The notes under the pieces were generated by a model. That model saw nothing but the letters and a program-made list of their open reading frames with translations, was not told the DNA's origin and made no database searches. From Coprobacter fastidiosus (GTDB lineage Bacteria > Bacteroidota > Bacteroidia > Bacteroidales > Coprobacteraceae), in the NCBI RefSeq assembly GCF_030296935.1, contig NZ_AP028032.1:1302001-1366000 (forward strand): a stretch of DNA of 64,000 nt, read 5' to 3'. The translations under genes and the position numbers were made by a program. Within the stretch, counting starts at the first letter, position 1. Every line of letters starts with the position of its first letter. Positions 62,697 to 64,000 of the stretch are shown one piece after another.

Positions 62697-64000
62697 AATC
62701 CAGACTCCTGATTATAACGATACATCAATGCTTCAACAAATTTTTTTGCTATCGGACGTCCTCCGGCATGTGTAATATGGGTATAATCTTTATTTGCCCA
62801 AACCGGTTTATGCTCTACATAAGAGACCATACTGTTCTCCCCTCCCATCGCCATAAAAGTATCCCAAAAAACAGATTTCGTATCTCGTGCGATTTTTCGC
62901 TGGGCTGCAATCATTTCGTATATCTCGGGCATCGTTTCAAATCCGTTTGTTCCCCGCCTGCTCCGATCACCGATTCCCATAATGAGAATATCCGAATCGG
63001 GATAGCACTCTTTTAAATGTCGAACGACTTTTATCATTCGGTTGGTATATGCACGATAATCATAAACATCTTTAGAAACGACATTTTGCCCGTATTCCAA
63101 TACGATCAAATCATAATCTACATATCGGGACATTTCACGGCTAAGAGAAACATTTACCTGAGACAAATTTGTTCCGGAAGTACCTCTCAAAGAGTAGTTA
63201 TCGACACATATCCCGATTTTGTCATTTAAATACACTCCAAAGGCCGTAAATCCCGACGGATGAGATAACTTAATATCCAACGAAGAAATTTCACCTTCTA
63301 TTTCGATACATTGCAAACTATCTGCCGAAAGCGGTTTATACACACGAGCATCCTCCTTATTGATCGCTAAACGAATCTCCGTATTCTCCCGATTTACAAA
63401 CAAAAATTTCGCTGAACCAAAAGCACTCAGCCCTTTCAATGACGAAGTACCTTTAAAAGTTGCAGATACTCCGTCTTCAGGTATAAAATATTGACCGGCT
63501 ATAAAAATACTATTTTTATCCAGCTTTGTATGACTCACAGTCGACACGGTCGACCAATGATCGAACTGATGTCTGACCGTCCGTCGAAAACCCGCTGTCA
63601 TCGAAGCCATAGGAACATACCCGACTCCTCTCCCACCAAAACGTTCTTGCAATTCTTCTCGAATATTCTGAGTCAAAATATCGGCCTCTATAAAAGAATC
63701 TCCCAGAAAAGCTATTCTCACCGGACGTTTTTTCACTTCATCCAGCGCATGACAAAAGCGATTCAATCCCGATCCGTCTTCAGAATAATCTTCAAATAAA
63801 ACGACTCCACTAGGTTTGTGTACAGGCTTTTTTTGCCGAACGACCGTATCTCTCTTTACAACAAGCGTATCGGAATCGGCAATAACAGGCCGATCCGGTC
63901 CTTTCGCATGCGACTGCGGTTTCACCAGACGAATATCGGAAAGCATATCTACTTTGCGGGAAGTAAACGAACCTACTTTTATCTCGGGAACGAATGAAAA
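62693..64000 (-). CDS. SGNH/GDSL hydrolase family protein (5' end beyond window)
   Basis: The frame is open to the right edge, so the true start lies outside and the first internal Met (63946) is not assumed. 435 or more residues are visible. SGNH motifs are IAFLGDSFIEAD (Ser), YGQNVVSKDVYDYRAY (Asn) and a C-terminal WANKDYTHITHAGGRPIA with the Asp-His pair. The N-terminal ~50 visible residues are a Pro/Val-rich linker. It is the first gene, in transcription order, of the visible O-acetylation trio, and the stop overlaps the next start by 4 nt. Confidence 0.83.
   Translation of the reverse strand, partial: FSFVPEIKVGSFTSRKVDMLSDIRLVKPQSHAKGPDRPVIADSDTLVVKRDTVVRQKKPVHKPSGVVLFEDYSEDGSGLNRFCHALDEVKKRPVRIAFLGDSFIEADILTQNIREELQERFGGRGVGYVPMASMTAGFRRTVRHQFDHWSTVSTVSHTKLDKNSIFIAGQYFIPEDGVSATFKGTSSLKGLSAFGSAKFLFVNRENTEIRLAINKEDARVYKPLSADSLQCIEIEGEISSLDIKLSHPSGFTAFGVYLNDKIGICVDNYSLRGTSGTNLSQVNVSLSREMSRYVDYDLIVLEYGQNVVSKDVYDYRAYTNRMIKVVRHLKECYPDSDILIMGIGDRSRRGTNGFETMPEIYEMIAAQRKIARDTKSVFWDTFMAMGGENSMVSYVEHKPVWANKDYTHITHAGGRPIAKKFVEALMYRYNQESGL

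Noticed and set aside
1-64000. CRISPR array, tRNA, rRNA, phage or intact IS
   Set aside because: No regularly spaced repeats, tRNA-like cloverleaf, rRNA stretch or transposase frame was recognised.

Overview
The window is about 64 kb of a low-GC Bacteroidota chromosome, most likely a gut-type member of the order Bacteroidales. The evidence is promoter -7 boxes of the form TAnnTTTG upstream of many genes, lipoproteins with acidic residues after the lipid cysteine, two proteins with type IX secretion (T9SS) C-terminal sorting tails, several Bacteroidetes CAZyme families, and a PorT-like barrel. A Coprobacter/Barnesiella-like genus is a guess. I recognise no rRNA, tRNA, CRISPR array, phage or intact transposase.

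Layout. 1-3419: a two-gene lysine exporter (LysO type), an OmpA-family protein and an unknown surface lipoprotein. 3977-10768: class A penicillin-binding protein, then a divergent pyrB-pyrI-flavin reductase-outer-membrane barrel run and glyA. The pyrB leader holds a 30-codon ORF running into a terminator-like hairpin, which resembles attenuation control. 11256-13340: a lysine 2,3-aminomutase-like radical SAM enzyme. 13413-33255: a 20-kb minus-strand carbohydrate/glycan-degradation cluster (GH2, GH31, polysaccharide deacetylase, GH43, GH2+PA14, DUF5010-tectonin-T9SS protein, esterase, GH92). It has no SusC/SusD pair. 34066-36594: a divergent membrane-anchored one-component regulator (Kelch-like sensor, one TM helix, winged-helix/SARP-like DNA-binding end), probably the local controller. 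36621-44889: a 49-aa basic protein, a CyuA/UPF0597 cysteine desulfidase, a GH28-like protein, a nitronate monooxygenase-like flavoprotein, a DUF418 membrane protein, a GT87-like glycosyltransferase, a thioredoxin-fold protein without its CxxC, and a DUF6582-like small protein. 44973-48219: a hybrid histidine kinase broken by a 7-bp tandem duplication. 48398-55770: an ArsC/Spx-family protein, a PiT phosphate transporter, a DUF2582 winged-helix protein, lutABC, and a divergent EamA permease. 55811-58387: urea transporter, DUF6359/T9SS-tail protein, exported thioredoxin. 58388-59920: a gene-poor 1.5 kb stretch with two tandem copies of a strongly structured, apparently independently transcribed RNA. 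59921-64000: an MBOAT acyltransferase with two SGNH hydrolases, the second running off the window.

The items most worth following up are the duplicated structured RNA (59020-59705), the SusCD-less glycan cluster with its unusual one-component regulator, a degenerate MITE-like repeat family that sits at gene 3' ends and sometimes supplies stop codons, the pyrB leader peptide/attenuator, and the slipped-repeat lesion in the hybrid kinase. Function assignments rest on motifs recognised by eye; no database search was run.
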